DNA of 64,000 bases from Autumnicola tepida (GCF_031846485.1 NZ_JAVRHQ010000007.1:62001-126000); one strand, 5' to 3'. Numbered from the stretch's first letter, positions 8,044-16,680 are shown. Notes: a model not told the origin generated them from the letters alone. Numbers and translations are program-made.

Positions 8044-8718
8044 ATGGAAAAGTTTATTCTTAATGCCGGAAAGGTTCTGGCCAGATGGCGGTCAGGAATA
8101 AATTATTTCCTGGAGGAGAAAGTGCAGCGCAGTTCCACCAATCTTATTCTATTCCTCCTTTCTACTTTCGTTGTTTTTATTTTAAGTTTCAGCCTTTTCT
8201 TCGGCGTCCGTTCTATTATCGATAACTACGTTATTTTCCTGATCCTCTTTAGCATAATGCTTTTGATCCTTATTTGGGTAGCCATCTTCTATGAATCGGA
8301 AAAACATTTGGAAACCGGGCGCCATGATTTCCAGATGGTTTCTCTTAAGAAATTACAGGTAAGGTTTGAATTACTCCATCTTGATAAGGAGTCGAAAAAA
8401 CAATTTATCCGGCTCATAAAAGGATTGCGCGTCAGGAAAAAGATCAACTTCACCATAGGCAACAAAAGCGGTGATTCCGCCAATCATCGTATCCTTTTCG
8501 TTCTATTCGATGAACTGGTGGTTGGAGGGATCCAGTATCTTACCGCGGAACGCAAACGCAACTTTTTCAATTTGCTGATGAATTCCTTTTTAATGAACAA
8601 CGAGCCCCTAAAAGAAAACACCTTAAAGACCAGTTTTTCCACCTGGAAAAATGACCAGGAAAAAATTAATTCACGCAATCAGCGAAAATTCATCCGGCAG
8701 CTGCTCGGCAAAGAATAA
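8044..8718 (+). CDS. Unknown two-helix membrane protein of the mobile region
   Basis: I do not recognise a family for this 224-residue protein. A basic N-terminus (KVLARWRSGINYFLEEKVQRSS) is followed by two strongly hydrophobic segments at about 34-56 and 63-85, and then a ~140-residue Lys/Arg-rich cytoplasmic region (LIKGLRVRKKINFTIG, LTAERKRNFFNLLMNSF). It stands alone on the plus strand, just ahead of the replication/mobilization module, with an AT-rich upstream region containing TATATTTA. Its base composition is more even than that of the neighbouring VWA block. It may be an accessory gene of the mobilization module. Confidence 0.6.
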   Translation: MEKFILNAGKVLARWRSGINYFLEEKVQRSSTNLILFLLSTFVVFILSFSLFFGVRSIIDNYVIFLILFSIMLLILIWVAIFYESEKHLETGRHDFQMVSLKKLQVRFELLHLDKESKKQFIRLIKGLRVRKKINFTIGNKSGDSANHRILFVLFDELVVGGIQYLTAERKRNFFNLLMNSFLMNNEPLKENTLKTSFSTWKNDQEKINSRNQRKFIRQLLGKE

Positions 8719-8754
8719 TTATAGCATAATTTCCTTCTTATTTCAATTATGCTA

Positions 8755-8786
8755 TTGTTTTATAGGTATGTGCTTTCCTAAGTTTG
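8755..8786 (+). promoter_or_regulatory. Promoter of the replication/mobilization module
   Basis: TTG at 8755-8757, a 21-nt spacer and TAAGTTTG at 8779-8786 give an exact Bacteroidota -33/-7 pair. Transcription would start near 8793. This rules out the upstream in-frame start at 8784 for the HTH gene. Confidence 0.7.
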
Positions 8787-8849
8787 TCCTGTACAAAATG
8801 TAAAAGGCCTTTTACTCATTCTCTAATTTTAATCCTAATCCTAATGGTT

Positions 8850-9140
8850 ATGAATGAGCAAAAAGAAGTGGTGGGTTTACTGGAAGACATTAAACACTTA
8901 CTCTCCCACACTAAAAAAGTAATGAACGTGGAAGATCTGGCACAATACACCGGTCTTTCCAAAAGCAAGATCTATAAGCTAACTCATTTAAAGCTTATCC
9001 CCACCGGCAACAATCCAAATATCCGTCAGAAGTTTTTTGATAAGGATAAGATAGATGCCTGGCTCCTGGGGGAACCGGACCTATCTGATGCATTCCTGGA
9101 ACAGCAGTTCAACCAAAAGCTGCTAAAGAACCGGAAGTAG
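8850..9140 (+). CDS. Helix-turn-helix (excisionase-like) DNA-binding protein
   Basis: About 96 residues. An N-terminal helix (KEVVGLLEDIKHLL) is followed by the MerR/excisionase-like winged helix at ~25-75: MNVEDLAQYTGLSKSKIYKL ... GNNPNIRQKFFDKDKIDAWLL. Such proteins are common in Bacteroidota mobile elements, where they serve as excision or replication regulators. The ATG at 8844 is two codons upstream and equally possible. The longer start at 8784 would overlap the predicted promoter and encode a non-conserved hydrophobic stretch. Next comes the primase-helicase gene, 34 nt downstream. Confidence 0.8.
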   Translation: MNEQKEVVGLLEDIKHLLSHTKKVMNVEDLAQYTGLSKSKIYKLTHLKLIPTGNNPNIRQKFFDKDKIDAWLLGEPDLSDAFLEQQFNQKLLKNRK

Positions 9141-9174
9141 GGCTTACCATTTACTAATCCTAAACATTTTGAAG

Positions 9175-10377
9175 ATGAAAAAGTTATCCTATATCCGGGT
9201 GGGTACCTGATATTATAAAATCGTACAGCTGCCCACCCTTACCGGGAGTTTTAATGAAACCCTGGTTCCATGGAATATCGAGACGTTACGCAATGATCAT
9301 GGTAAAGCTTTTATAGGTACCATTAAAAAATATGATGGCTTTACCTGCCTTCCTAATCATAAGGACTTTAAACAGGAATGCCACGGATTTTATAATACCT
9401 ATTCTCCCTTACCATTTACCCCCCAGGAAGGTAAAATCGAGATTTCCCTGCGCTTTATGAAGCATATTTTCGGAAGCCAGTTCGAATTGGGAATTGATTA
9501 TTTGCAACTATTATATTTAAAACCACTCCAGATGTTACCCATTCTGTGTTTGGTCTCTAAAGAAAGGGTTACGGGTAAGACCACTTTCCTTAAATGGTTA
9601 AAAGCCATTTTTGATAATAACTTGACTTACCTTACCAATGATAACTTCAGCAGCCAGTTTAATGCCGATTGGGCTAACAAACTTCTTATTTGTATTGATG
9701 AAGTATTATTCAATAAGGAAGAGCTTACCGAACGGATCAAATACCTAAGCACCACCGATTTTAATAAACTCGAAGCCAAAGGTAAGGATAAGCGCGAGGT
9801 GGAATTTTTCGGAAAGTTTATCCTTTGCAGTAACAACGAGGAAAATTTTATTAAGATCGACAGCGAAGAAACCCGCTTCTGGGTATTAAAGGTCCCTACT
9901 TTAAAAAAGGAAGAAACACAATTTTTAAAAAACCTTAAAGCAGAGATCCCTGCATTTCTATATTACCTGGAGCATCGGCAATTATCTACTTCTCTAAAGA
10001 CGCGGATGTGGTTTACCCCGGAACAGATAAGCACAGGTGCTTTGAAAAACCTGATGCAGAACAACCGCAACCGTGTGGAAAAAGAACTGGCCAGTGTAAT
10101 CCTGAATGTGATGGATACTTTTGAGCTGGAGGAAGTGGATGTCTGCCCTTTGGATGCTCTGCAGGTTTTAAACCGTACCCGTATTAAAACAGACCTGACC
10201 CAATTGCGGCAGATTCTGAAAAAGGAATGGAAGCTTAATAACCAGGATAATTCACTGAAATACCAGAAGATGATCATTTGGCAGGAAGGCGGGTTAGGAA
10301 TGACTGAGGCCAAGGGCCGTTATTATACGGTTCACAAATCATTCTTATTGGAGCACTTCAGCGAAGATCTAAAATGA
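9175..10377 (+). pseudogene. Primase-helicase (SF3/DUF5906-like) with an in-frame premature stop
   Basis: The frame that starts with ATG at 9175 (MKKLSYIRVGT) hits TGA at 9208-9210 and then continues without interruption (YYKIVQLPTL, FKQECHGFYNTYSPL) into the 306-residue ORF that begins at ATG 9457. One point mutation, for example an Arg CGA changed to TGA, would explain it. The distal part carries an SF3-type helicase core: Walker A in SKERVTGKTTF, Walker B-like KLLICIDEV and sensor LCSNNEENF. If translated only from 9457, about 94 N-terminal residues are lost but the ATPase domain is kept. Element replication may be impaired, or the shorter form may work. Confidence 0.8.
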
Positions 10378-10560
10378 TGAGATGATGACGGGTTGATGAT
10401 CGTGGTAAAGCTAGTGAGTAAAAGGTTTTGCAATTTGTTGGTTTCCCTCATCGGAAACCTGGGACATACACAAAGGGAATTTACCTTTTACTATTTCTTT
10501 ATTTTTTGATGAATGATGACAGGTGTTAAATAAGCCTAGTATTTTCAGGAGTTTACAGCG

Positions 10561-10602
10561 TCATCGTTTTGTCATCATTTTGTCATCAAAATCAAACGAT
10601 GA
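10561..10602. repeat. Iteron-like repeats inside an inverted repeat, candidate origin
   Basis: Two perfect tandem 11-bp units TTTTGTCATCA (10567-10577, 10578-10588) lie within a 9-bp inverted repeat TCATCGTTT / AAACGATGA (10561-10569, 10594-10602). More TGATGA and TGATGACA words are scattered from 10375 to 10520. The block separates the helicase gene from the primase gene, a plausible place for an origin. The function is inference. This is the only structure seen in the 10378-10648 gap. Confidence 0.5.
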
Positions 10603-10648
10603 GCAGGAATCAGGGATTTAGTTGCATTTAATGATACATACTTGTAAA

Positions 10649-11527
10649 ATGAGAACAGGAAATACAATAGCAATAAGCTGTGAAAGCGCCCGTAATGTTT
10701 GCATCGTAAAAACGCTGGCAAAATTAGGGCACTTTCCCAGCAGAACAACGGAAAAAGAAGCTTGGTTTCTGAGTCCCCTTCGGTCAGAAACGCAAGCCTC
10801 TTTTAGCGTCTCTTTAGTTAAGAATTTATGGTATGATTTCGGAATAGGAAAAGGAGGTTCCACCATAGACCTGATCATGGCAATGAACTGCTGTTCTGTA
10901 AAGGAAGCATTAGATTATTTACAAGCTGATACTTTTATTTCTCGTTTTAGTGTACCTAAACAACAGTTTGGATCTAAGAACAAAATTGAGTTAATAGCTG
11001 TAGGGAATTTAAAGCATCTGGCTTTAAAAAGCTATTTACGCTCCAGGAACATTCCTCTTAAAGTTGCCCGGAGGTACTGTAAACAAATTTGGTACCGGTT
11101 GAACAACAGGGAATATTTTGCCGTAGGATTGGAAAACATTCTTGGAGGATGGGAACTTCGGAATAAATATTATAAGAATTCCTCTTCCCCGAAATCATTC
11201 AGTTTTATCGACCATTCTTCAGATCGACTGGTGGTAACAGAAGGAATCTTTGATTTTCTGTCCCTGGCAGTTATGGATGAGGATTTGGTAAATACCTCGG
11301 ATGCTATTGTGTTCAATTCCCTTTCCTTTCTCAAAGACATCAAAAATATAATTCCGGAATATCAGGAAGTATTGCTTTTCCTGGATAATGATCCTGCAGG
11401 AGATAAAGCTACTACAGCAATTTTAAACCTTTCTGAAAATGTTACTGATCATAGTAATTCTTATAAAACATATAAAGACCTAAACGAAAAACTGATTTCC
11501 GTACAAAGAAAAATCAAAGTGGAATGA
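10649..11527 (+). CDS. Toprim/CHC2-type DNA primase-like protein
   Basis: About 292 residues. The N-terminal part resembles the CHC2 zinc-binding primase module (AISCESARNVCIVKTLAKLGHFP ... WFLSPLRSETQASFSV ... LWYDFGIGKGGSTIDLIMA). The C-terminal half is a toprim domain, with LVVTEGIFDFLSLA (the Glu motif) at ~197-210 and LLFLDNDPAGDKAT (DxD-like) near residue 255. Proteins of this kind prime replication of Bacteroidota mobilizable elements. ATG at 10649 is chosen; ATG at 10631 and TTG at 10622 are in frame upstream. It lies between the candidate iterons and the mob operon. Confidence 0.82.
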   Translation: MRTGNTIAISCESARNVCIVKTLAKLGHFPSRTTEKEAWFLSPLRSETQASFSVSLVKNLWYDFGIGKGGSTIDLIMAMNCCSVKEALDYLQADTFISRFSVPKQQFGSKNKIELIAVGNLKHLALKSYLRSRNIPLKVARRYCKQIWYRLNNREYFAVGLENILGGWELRNKYYKNSSSPKSFSFIDHSSDRLVVTEGIFDFLSLAVMDEDLVNTSDAIVFNSLSFLKDIKNIIPEYQEVLLFLDNDPAGDKATTAILNLSENVTDHSNSYKTYKDLNEKLISVQRKIKVE

Positions 11528-11577
11528 GGAGGATTTGTACCGGTAAAATTCCACAAGGGGGATTTCCATTTGGAGCA

Positions 11578-11618
11578 GTAAAGCAAGATGTGTCATTGTC
11601 ATGACAATCTTGCTTTAC
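11578..11618. other. Candidate oriT: 12-bp inverted repeat upstream of mobC-mobA
   Basis: GTAAAGCAAGAT (11578-11589) and ATCTTGCTTTAC (11607-11618) are perfect 12-bp inverted arms around a 17-nt spacer. The spacer and inner right arm contain the 14-bp palindrome ATTGTCATGACAAT (11595-11608). A second imperfect palindrome centred on TACCGGTA lies just upstream (11531-11552). Inverted repeats directly ahead of relaxosome genes are typical of transfer origins. The nick site cannot be assigned. Confidence 0.55.
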
Positions 11619-11650
11619 TCCCGGAGGTCGCAAAGATTTTAAAAGAAAAA

Positions 11651-11947
11651 ATGAAAAGGGAATACATCCAGATCCGCTGCTCGATTTACGAGAAGAAACT
11701 GCTCCAAAGAAGAGCGGCCAGGGCAGGAATTTCCCTTTCCGAATATCTTCGCTCCACTGCTTTTGAACGGAATATTGTAGAACGCATTACTGCGGAACAA
11801 CTGGAATCTTACCAGATGCTGGTACAATACAAGAACAACTTTGCGCGCATCAGCAATATGTTTAAAAAAAGGGATCCCAAGTTAGCTGCAACTGTGAATA
11901 AGCTTGCGCAAGAGATCAGGACGCATCTAAAAAACTTTAAAAAATGA
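11651..11947 (+). CDS. mobC: MobC-like relaxosome accessory protein
   Basis: About 98 residues. It is a ribbon-helix-helix-type protein (EYIQIRCSIYEKKLLQRRA) with the MobC signature GISLSEYLRSTAF, followed by an amphipathic C-terminal helix (LVQYKNNFARISNMFKK). MobC proteins help the relaxase melt or bind oriT. ATG at 11651 is chosen because the upstream extension to 11588 runs through the candidate oriT. The stop overlaps the start of the relaxase gene (ATGA), indicating translational coupling. Confidence 0.85.
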   Translation: MKREYIQIRCSIYEKKLLQRRAARAGISLSEYLRSTAFERNIVERITAEQLESYQMLVQYKNNFARISNMFKKRDPKLAATVNKLAQEIRTHLKNFKK

Positions 11948-12816
11948 TCGGGAAAGGACATGCTATCTCCAGTACAAAGGCATCTATCTCCTATGGCTGG
12001 AACCAGGAAAAAGAAGCGGAAGTGGTGCTGAAAGATCATTTGGCGGGAGATACTCCCACGGAGATCACAGAAGAGTTCCAGATCATCCAGTCCCAAAATG
12101 AGCGCTGCATCAATAACACCCTTAGTTTTGTGGTCAGTCCTACCATTGAAGATGGAAAAAGTTTAAGCCCCGAAGAACTGGGAGAACTCGCTAAAAAGTT
12201 TTTAAAGGAGATGCACCTGCAAAACCATCAGGCTATTGGCTTTGTGCATCGGGATAAAGCGCATACCCACGTGCATATCTATGCCAATAGGATCAGTCTT
12301 AGCGGAGAAGTCTATAAAGACAATTTTATAGGGAAAAGAAGCCAGCTGGCTGCAGATCATGTCGCCAAAGAATTAGGCCTTACCAGGGTCCGGGAAGTAC
12401 AGTATGAAAAACTACAGGAGTTAAAAGAAATTCGACAGGAAATCAAAACGATACATGACCGGGTTCTTCAAACAAGGCCAAAGTCCCTGGATGAGTATAT
12501 AAGCAAAATGAAAGCTCATAAGGTGGAAGTGATTCCTACAATTAATAAGTCTAATCAACTGCAGGGCTTTCGTGTAGCATATAAAGGGTCCAACCTTAAA
12601 GCCAGTGAAGTCGACCGGTCAATGAGCGGGAATAGGTTAATTCCCCAGATCTCACAAAACAGAAGCTTTACAAGACTGAAGGAAGTTCCAAAAAATGTCT
12701 TGGTATTAAATAAGGCTGTGCAGCTAAGTAATAACCTGGCAACCAAAATAGCCAAAGAACTTCTAACAGGAGCTATAAAAATAGTAAGGGATACCGGAAT
12801 AGGTATGGGATATTAA
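11944..12816 (+). CDS. mobA: Relaxase/mobilization nuclease (MOBP-like, MobA)
   Basis: The 290-residue relaxase would nick oriT and pilot the strand into the recipient. The N-terminus MIGKGHAISSTKASISYGWNQ carries the likely catalytic Tyr near residue 17. The metal-binding three-His motif is GFVHRDKAHTHVHIYANRI at ~99-117 (HxDxxHxHxH). A basic helical C-terminus follows. This is the short version of the family, without helicase or primase domains. It is coupled to mobC by an ATGA overlap and followed 10 nt later by a membrane-anchored protein. No T4SS or coupling protein is in the window. Confidence 0.9.
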   Translation: MIGKGHAISSTKASISYGWNQEKEAEVVLKDHLAGDTPTEITEEFQIIQSQNERCINNTLSFVVSPTIEDGKSLSPEELGELAKKFLKEMHLQNHQAIGFVHRDKAHTHVHIYANRISLSGEVYKDNFIGKRSQLAADHVAKELGLTRVREVQYEKLQELKEIRQEIKTIHDRVLQTRPKSLDEYISKMKAHKVEVIPTINKSNQLQGFRVAYKGSNLKASEVDRSMSGNRLIPQISQNRSFTRLKEVPKNVLVLNKAVQLSNNLATKIAKELLTGAIKIVRDTGIGMGY

Positions 12817-12826
12817 ATTTTGAGCG

Positions 12827-13276
12827 ATGAAAAAACTAGATGAGATCATGGAACTGATGGCTGATGAGATGGCTGATTTTAAAACCGCTATTCTTAAGCT
12901 TCAACTGCTTTCCAGGCAACTACCGGAGCTGAGCATTCCCATCAGCACTGAAGCACTGGAAAAGAACCTGAACGTATTTCTACAAAAGCAGGAATCGCAA
13001 AGCCAGGAAAGGGATGAAATTTTAAGGGGGATTGATGAAAAACTAAAGCATGCCAGGCTTATACCCAATTATTTGCTTATCCTTTTCGGAGTATTTGGAA
13101 TCCTTAGCTTAGGACTGATAGGATACTTTAGTTATTCCGCCAAGGCAAAACAGGAAGAAAATTTTGAAGTGTACCGAATAGTTATGGAAACAGAACATCA
13201 GCTGCACCAATATTATTTTGCAGCATATCCTGAAATCAAAGAGAATTATTGCCAGTGGCTGGAAGACAAAAAGTAG
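12827..13276 (+). CDS. Membrane-anchored coiled-coil protein of the mob operon
   Basis: Family not recognised with confidence. The 149 residues consist of a helical, Glu/Gln-rich N-terminal half (about 1-85, probably coiled coil, e.g. LQKQESQSQERDEILRGIDEKL), one transmembrane segment at ~88-107 (YLLILFGVFGILSLGLIGYF) and a short C-terminal helical tail. It is the last gene of the mobC-mobA operon, so a role in anchoring the relaxosome is possible. That is inference from position only. Confidence 0.65.
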   Translation: MKKLDEIMELMADEMADFKTAILKLQLLSRQLPELSIPISTEALEKNLNVFLQKQESQSQERDEILRGIDEKLKHARLIPNYLLILFGVFGILSLGLIGYFSYSAKAKQEENFEVYRIVMETEHQLHQYYFAAYPEIKENYCQWLEDKK

Positions 13277-13277
13277 G

Positions 13278-13293
13278 ATTTGTCATGACAAAT
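13278..13293. promoter_or_regulatory. 16-bp perfect palindrome ending the mob operon
   Basis: ATTTGTCATGACAAAT is a perfect palindrome whose core TTGTCATGACAA also occurs in the candidate oriT at 11596-11607. The pair brackets the mobC-mobA genes, which suggests a shared binding protein such as MobC. Confidence 0.6.
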
Positions 13294-14009
13294 GGCCTTG
13301 TTGCAAAATACCTTCAATTTGCGGCAAATGGCCTCAAACCCCCAGTAAAACCGTTAGAATTTGCGGCAAAACTTCAAATAGAATTGTGAGATTTTTTTTA
13401 AATTGATTGGTAGAATTTTGTGAGATTTCCAGTAAATGAGTTGGGAAGCCTTTAAAACAGGCAAATATTTACTGGAAAAATGAAAAATTAGGTTGCGCGC
13501 CCTATGCTGTTTTTACTTTACGCTTAACTTCCCGTACACTATAAAAACAGCATAGGATCCTGCGCTAGTTATGGTAGATATGGGGCTTTGACGGAATTTA
13601 TACATGATTAATCTCCAGCAATAAGTATGAATTTCTTTCAATTCTTTTATTTCCTAATACTAAACTATGCCAGGAATTAATGCTTTTAAACTACCAAAGA
13701 GGAAACTTAAAATTTAAAAAATTTTTTCACTGTTATAACTGGATCTGTCGCCAAGTTAATAAAATACTGAGTTATTCCACCATTTGACTCTAGAACTTCT
13801 AGTCATAAATTATTTTGAAGTAATGCTTTTTAATCGCGGGCTATTTAGAGAAACCTGATTCTTCTTGAGGTTTGTTCTGCGATTTGTCTTTCCTCCCTTA
13901 AATTCAAGTGAACTCTTCCTCCACCTCCCTCAAACTTGCAAAAACTCTAATCTTACTCCAATATTGGCTTTATCTTGGATAGGTTTAAAAATAGGAATTC
14001 TTATTTCAT
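13294..14009. other. Gene-free junction between mob module and PUL cargo
   Basis: No convincing ORF is present. It holds two copies of the 13-mer AATTTGCGGCAAA (13316-13328 and 13358-13370, 42 bp apart), two related GTGAGATTT words near 13388 and 13420, and the long inverted repeat at 13501-13556. The rest, 13557-14009, is AT-rich and shows no structure I can interpret. Confidence 0.6.
13501..13556. repeat. 15-bp perfect inverted repeat
   Basis: CCTATGCTGTTTTTA (13501-13515) and TAAAAACAGCATAGG (13542-13556) flank a 26-nt spacer. There is no T-tract right after the stem, so it is not a standard terminator. It could be a recombination or transfer site at the module boundary; the function is unknown. 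Confidence 0.6.
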
Positions 14010-14037
14010 AAAAAGTGTTCGAACACATTTATGTTAA
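14010..14037. promoter_or_regulatory. Predicted LacI-family operator upstream of uxaC
   Basis: The core GTGTTCGAACAC (14015-14026) is a perfect 12-bp palindrome. The 28-bp block 14010-14037 matches 23351-23378 with only 3 differences. It lies ~210 nt upstream of uxaC, close to a TTTTG -33-like element at 14050. The LacI protein encoded at 22289 is the natural candidate for binding. Confidence 0.75.
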
Positions 14038-14245
14038 AAAAAAATATTATTTTGAATTTATTTATATATATTAGCTGAAGTTATCTTCTTACGATGAATC
14101 ATAGCGGATTATTTGTAAATTTTCATATTATATCTAGAAAGTTTCAAAATTAGGCTGCTGTTACTTTTTATAAAAAGAAAAAGCATCGCTGCAAATTAAG
14201 TAATCTAGTAAGAAAGTTGTTAGAATCAAAGATATTAGTATTAAT

Positions 14246-15649
14246 ATGAATAAAAATGTGTACGTGCACGATAATTTCCTTTTGCAGAACACGTATGCTC
14301 AGGAACTTTATCATAACTATTCGGCAGACCAGCCCATAATCGATTATCATAATCATTTGCCTCCCAAAGAGATTGCCGAGGACCGCAAATTTGACAATAT
14401 CACCCAGGTTTGGCTGGCGGGAGACCATTATAAATGGCGCGCCATGCGTACGTTAGGGGTGGATGAAAAATATATCACCGGCGATGCTTCAGATAAGGAG
14501 AAGTTTATGGCCTGGGCCAAAACGGTGCCGCATACGTTGCGTAATCCGCTGTACCACTGGACCCATTTAGAGTTAAAACGTTACTTCGGAATAGATGAAT
14601 TATTAAATGAAGAATCCGGGGAGCGGATTTATGAAGAAGTCAACAGGCAGTTGCAGCAGCCGGAGAATTCCTGCCGCGGACTACTGAAAAAGATGAACGT
14701 GGAGACGGTATGCACCACCGAAGATCCTACCGATACCCTGCAATACCACCAGCAAATTGCCAAAGAAGATATTGGCATTAAGGTGAGTACTGCTTTCAGG
14801 CCCGATAAAGCGGTGCTGATTGATGCGGAAGGCTTTAATGAGTATCTGGATAAGCTGGCAAAAGTTGCAGAAATGGAGATCGATTCTTACGAAGATCTTC
14901 AGAATGCCCTTCGTAAAAGAATTGACTATTTTGATGCCAATGGCTGCAAACTTTGTGACCACGGGCTTAATTATGTTTCTTTTGAAAAGTATACCGAAGA
15001 AGAAATTGCCGGTATTTTCAGAAAGAAGAGAGAAGGAGAAGATATTTCCAATCTGGAAGCTGAAAAATTCAAAACGGCTATTTTATTATTCTTAGGGGAA
15101 AATTATCATGGAAAAGGTTGGGTGCAACAATTTCATCTTGGTGCCCTTCGCAACAATAACAAAAGAATGCTAAGGCAACTTGGCCCCGACACTGGCTGGG
15201 ACTCCATCGCAGATTACAGCCAGGCGGAGAACCTTTCCGGGTTCCTGGATACCTTAGACGGAAAAGACAAGCTTCCCAAAACTATACTTTACAATTTAAA
15301 CCCTTCCGATAATGAGATTTTTGCGACCATGATCGGGAATTTTAACGACGGGAGTGTAAAAGGAAAAGTGCAGCTTGGTTCCGGATGGTGGTTTTTAGAC
15401 CAGAAGGACGGGATGGAAAGGCAGATGAATGCCTTGTCCAATATGGGCCTAATTAGCTGTTTTATTGGGATGCTTACCGACTCCAGGAGCTTTTTGTCCT
15501 TTCCAAGACATGAATATTTCAGAAGAGTGCTTTGCAACCTTTTCGGAAAAGAAATGGAAAGCGGCGAATTGCCAAATGACATGGAATTAGTAGGAAAGAC
15601 CATAGCCGATATCAGCTATCATAATGCTAAAGAATACTTCAGTTTCTAA
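14246..15649 (+). CDS. uxaC: Glucuronate isomerase
   Basis: UxaC converts D-glucuronate to D-fructuronate (or galacturonate to tagaturonate) in the cytoplasm, the first step of uronate use. The 467 residues are the usual length. The amidohydrolase-like metal site HNH is at 35-37 (IIDYHNHLPP), followed by WLAGDHYKWRAMRTLGV and PLYHWTHLELKRYFG. Further motifs are STAFRPDKA, GWVQQFHLGALRNNN, LGSGWWFLDQKDGMERQM and GMLTDSRSFLSFPRHEYFRR. It starts the catabolic operon. Its stop shares one base with the kdgK start (TAATG). Confidence 0.95.
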   Translation: MNKNVYVHDNFLLQNTYAQELYHNYSADQPIIDYHNHLPPKEIAEDRKFDNITQVWLAGDHYKWRAMRTLGVDEKYITGDASDKEKFMAWAKTVPHTLRNPLYHWTHLELKRYFGIDELLNEESGERIYEEVNRQLQQPENSCRGLLKKMNVETVCTTEDPTDTLQYHQQIAKEDIGIKVSTAFRPDKAVLIDAEGFNEYLDKLAKVAEMEIDSYEDLQNALRKRIDYFDANGCKLCDHGLNYVSFEKYTEEEIAGIFRKKREGEDISNLEAEKFKTAILLFLGENYHGKGWVQQFHLGALRNNNKRMLRQLGPDTGWDSIADYSQAENLSGFLDTLDGKDKLPKTILYNLNPSDNEIFATMIGNFNDGSVKGKVQLGSGWWFLDQKDGMERQMNALSNMGLISCFIGMLTDSRSFLSFPRHEYFRRVLCNLFGKEMESGELPNDMELVGKTIADISYHNAKEYFSF

Positions 15650-16674
15650 TGCAGCAACAGGAAAAAGCTAAAGGAAAAGTAATTACTTTCGGGGAAGTGC
15701 TTATGCGATTGTCCCCTTCGGAAAACCGAAAATTACAGCAATCCAATACCATGGATTTCTTTTTTGGGGGCACAGAAATGAACGTGGCGGCCTCGCTTGC
15801 GTATTTCGGTATAGAAACGCAGCAGGTTACTAATGTGTCTAATGATCTGGTTGGTGATGCGGCCATAGCAGCGATGCGGCAGTTTGGAATAGATGTTTCC
15901 GCGGTAAATAAAGTGGAGCATCCGCTGGGATTGTATTTTTTGGAAGTTGGATCTTCGATGCGTTCCGGCAAAATTGCCTATAACCGTTTACATGGCGCTT
16001 TTGCAAATATCACCCCGAAGCAGGTAGACTGGGAAAGCGTACTGGAAAATGGCAATTATCTGCATTGGACGGGAATTTCCCCGGCCATTTCAGAAGGTGC
16101 CTATCAAACCTTAAAAGAGGGCCTGGAGTTAGCGAATAAGAAAGGAATGACCATCACGGCAGACCCGGCATATCGTAGCAATTTATGGAAATATGGAAAA
16201 AATGGCCATGAAGTTTTAAAAGAACTCACCGGGCTTTCCACCATTTTTATAGGAGGCGTAAACGAGATCAATGAAATTTTAGGTACCGATTTTTCTTTTG
16301 AAAAAGAAGGCTTTATTGCCGCAGCCAAAAGACTGATGGAAGAATGTCCGAATATCGAAAGAGTATTTGATAAAGTGAGAACGGGTGTCAGTGCTTCCTG
16401 GCAGAAAATTTACGGCAGGGCCTGGACCGGAACACAATACCTTACTACTGAAGAACTGGAAATCACTACTGTGGTGGACCGGATAGGAACCGGTGATGCT
16501 TATGCGGCTGGCCTTATTTATGGATTGCAAAATTTTGACGATCAAAAAGCCCTGAGCTTTGCCAATGCGGCCTGCGGATTAAAACACACTATTTTGGGTG
16601 ATGCCAATCTGGTAAGTGTGGAAGAAGTGCTGGAAGTAATGGAAGGCAGCACCGGGGGTAGAATTAAAAGATAA
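15649..16674 (+). CDS. kdgK: 2-keto-3-deoxygluconate kinase (PfkB family)
   Basis: KdgK phosphorylates KDG, made by UxuA, to KDPG. The 341-residue protein has the ribokinase-family start VITFGEVLMRLSPSENR and substrate-binding MDFFFGGTEMNVAASLAYFG. The PfkB signature DRIGTGDAYAAGL has the anion hole and catalytic Asp at ~280-283. It is translationally coupled to uxaC, and eda follows 6 nt later. The context makes KDG the likely substrate, although PfkB kinases of other specificity look similar. Confidence 0.92.
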   Translation: MQQQEKAKGKVITFGEVLMRLSPSENRKLQQSNTMDFFFGGTEMNVAASLAYFGIETQQVTNVSNDLVGDAAIAAMRQFGIDVSAVNKVEHPLGLYFLEVGSSMRSGKIAYNRLHGAFANITPKQVDWESVLENGNYLHWTGISPAISEGAYQTLKEGLELANKKGMTITADPAYRSNLWKYGKNGHEVLKELTGLSTIFIGGVNEINEILGTDFSFEKEGFIAAAKRLMEECPNIERVFDKVRTGVSASWQKIYGRAWTGTQYLTTEELEITTVVDRIGTGDAYAAGLIYGLQNFDDQKALSFANAACGLKHTILGDANLVSVEEVLEVMEGSTGGRIKR

Positions 16675-16680
16675 TAACAA

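Noticed and set aside
8784..8849. Longer N-terminus for the HTH protein
   Set aside because: The start would overlap the -7 promoter element, and the residues are non-conserved and hydrophobic.
12555..12755. Minus-strand ORFs within mobA, GH and SusD genes
   Set aside because: They have no domain signatures and lie wholly within well-supported genes on the other strand.
13316..13370. CRISPR array
   Set aside because: Only two 13-bp repeats and no further spacing pattern or cas genes; no CRISPR is seen anywhere in the window.
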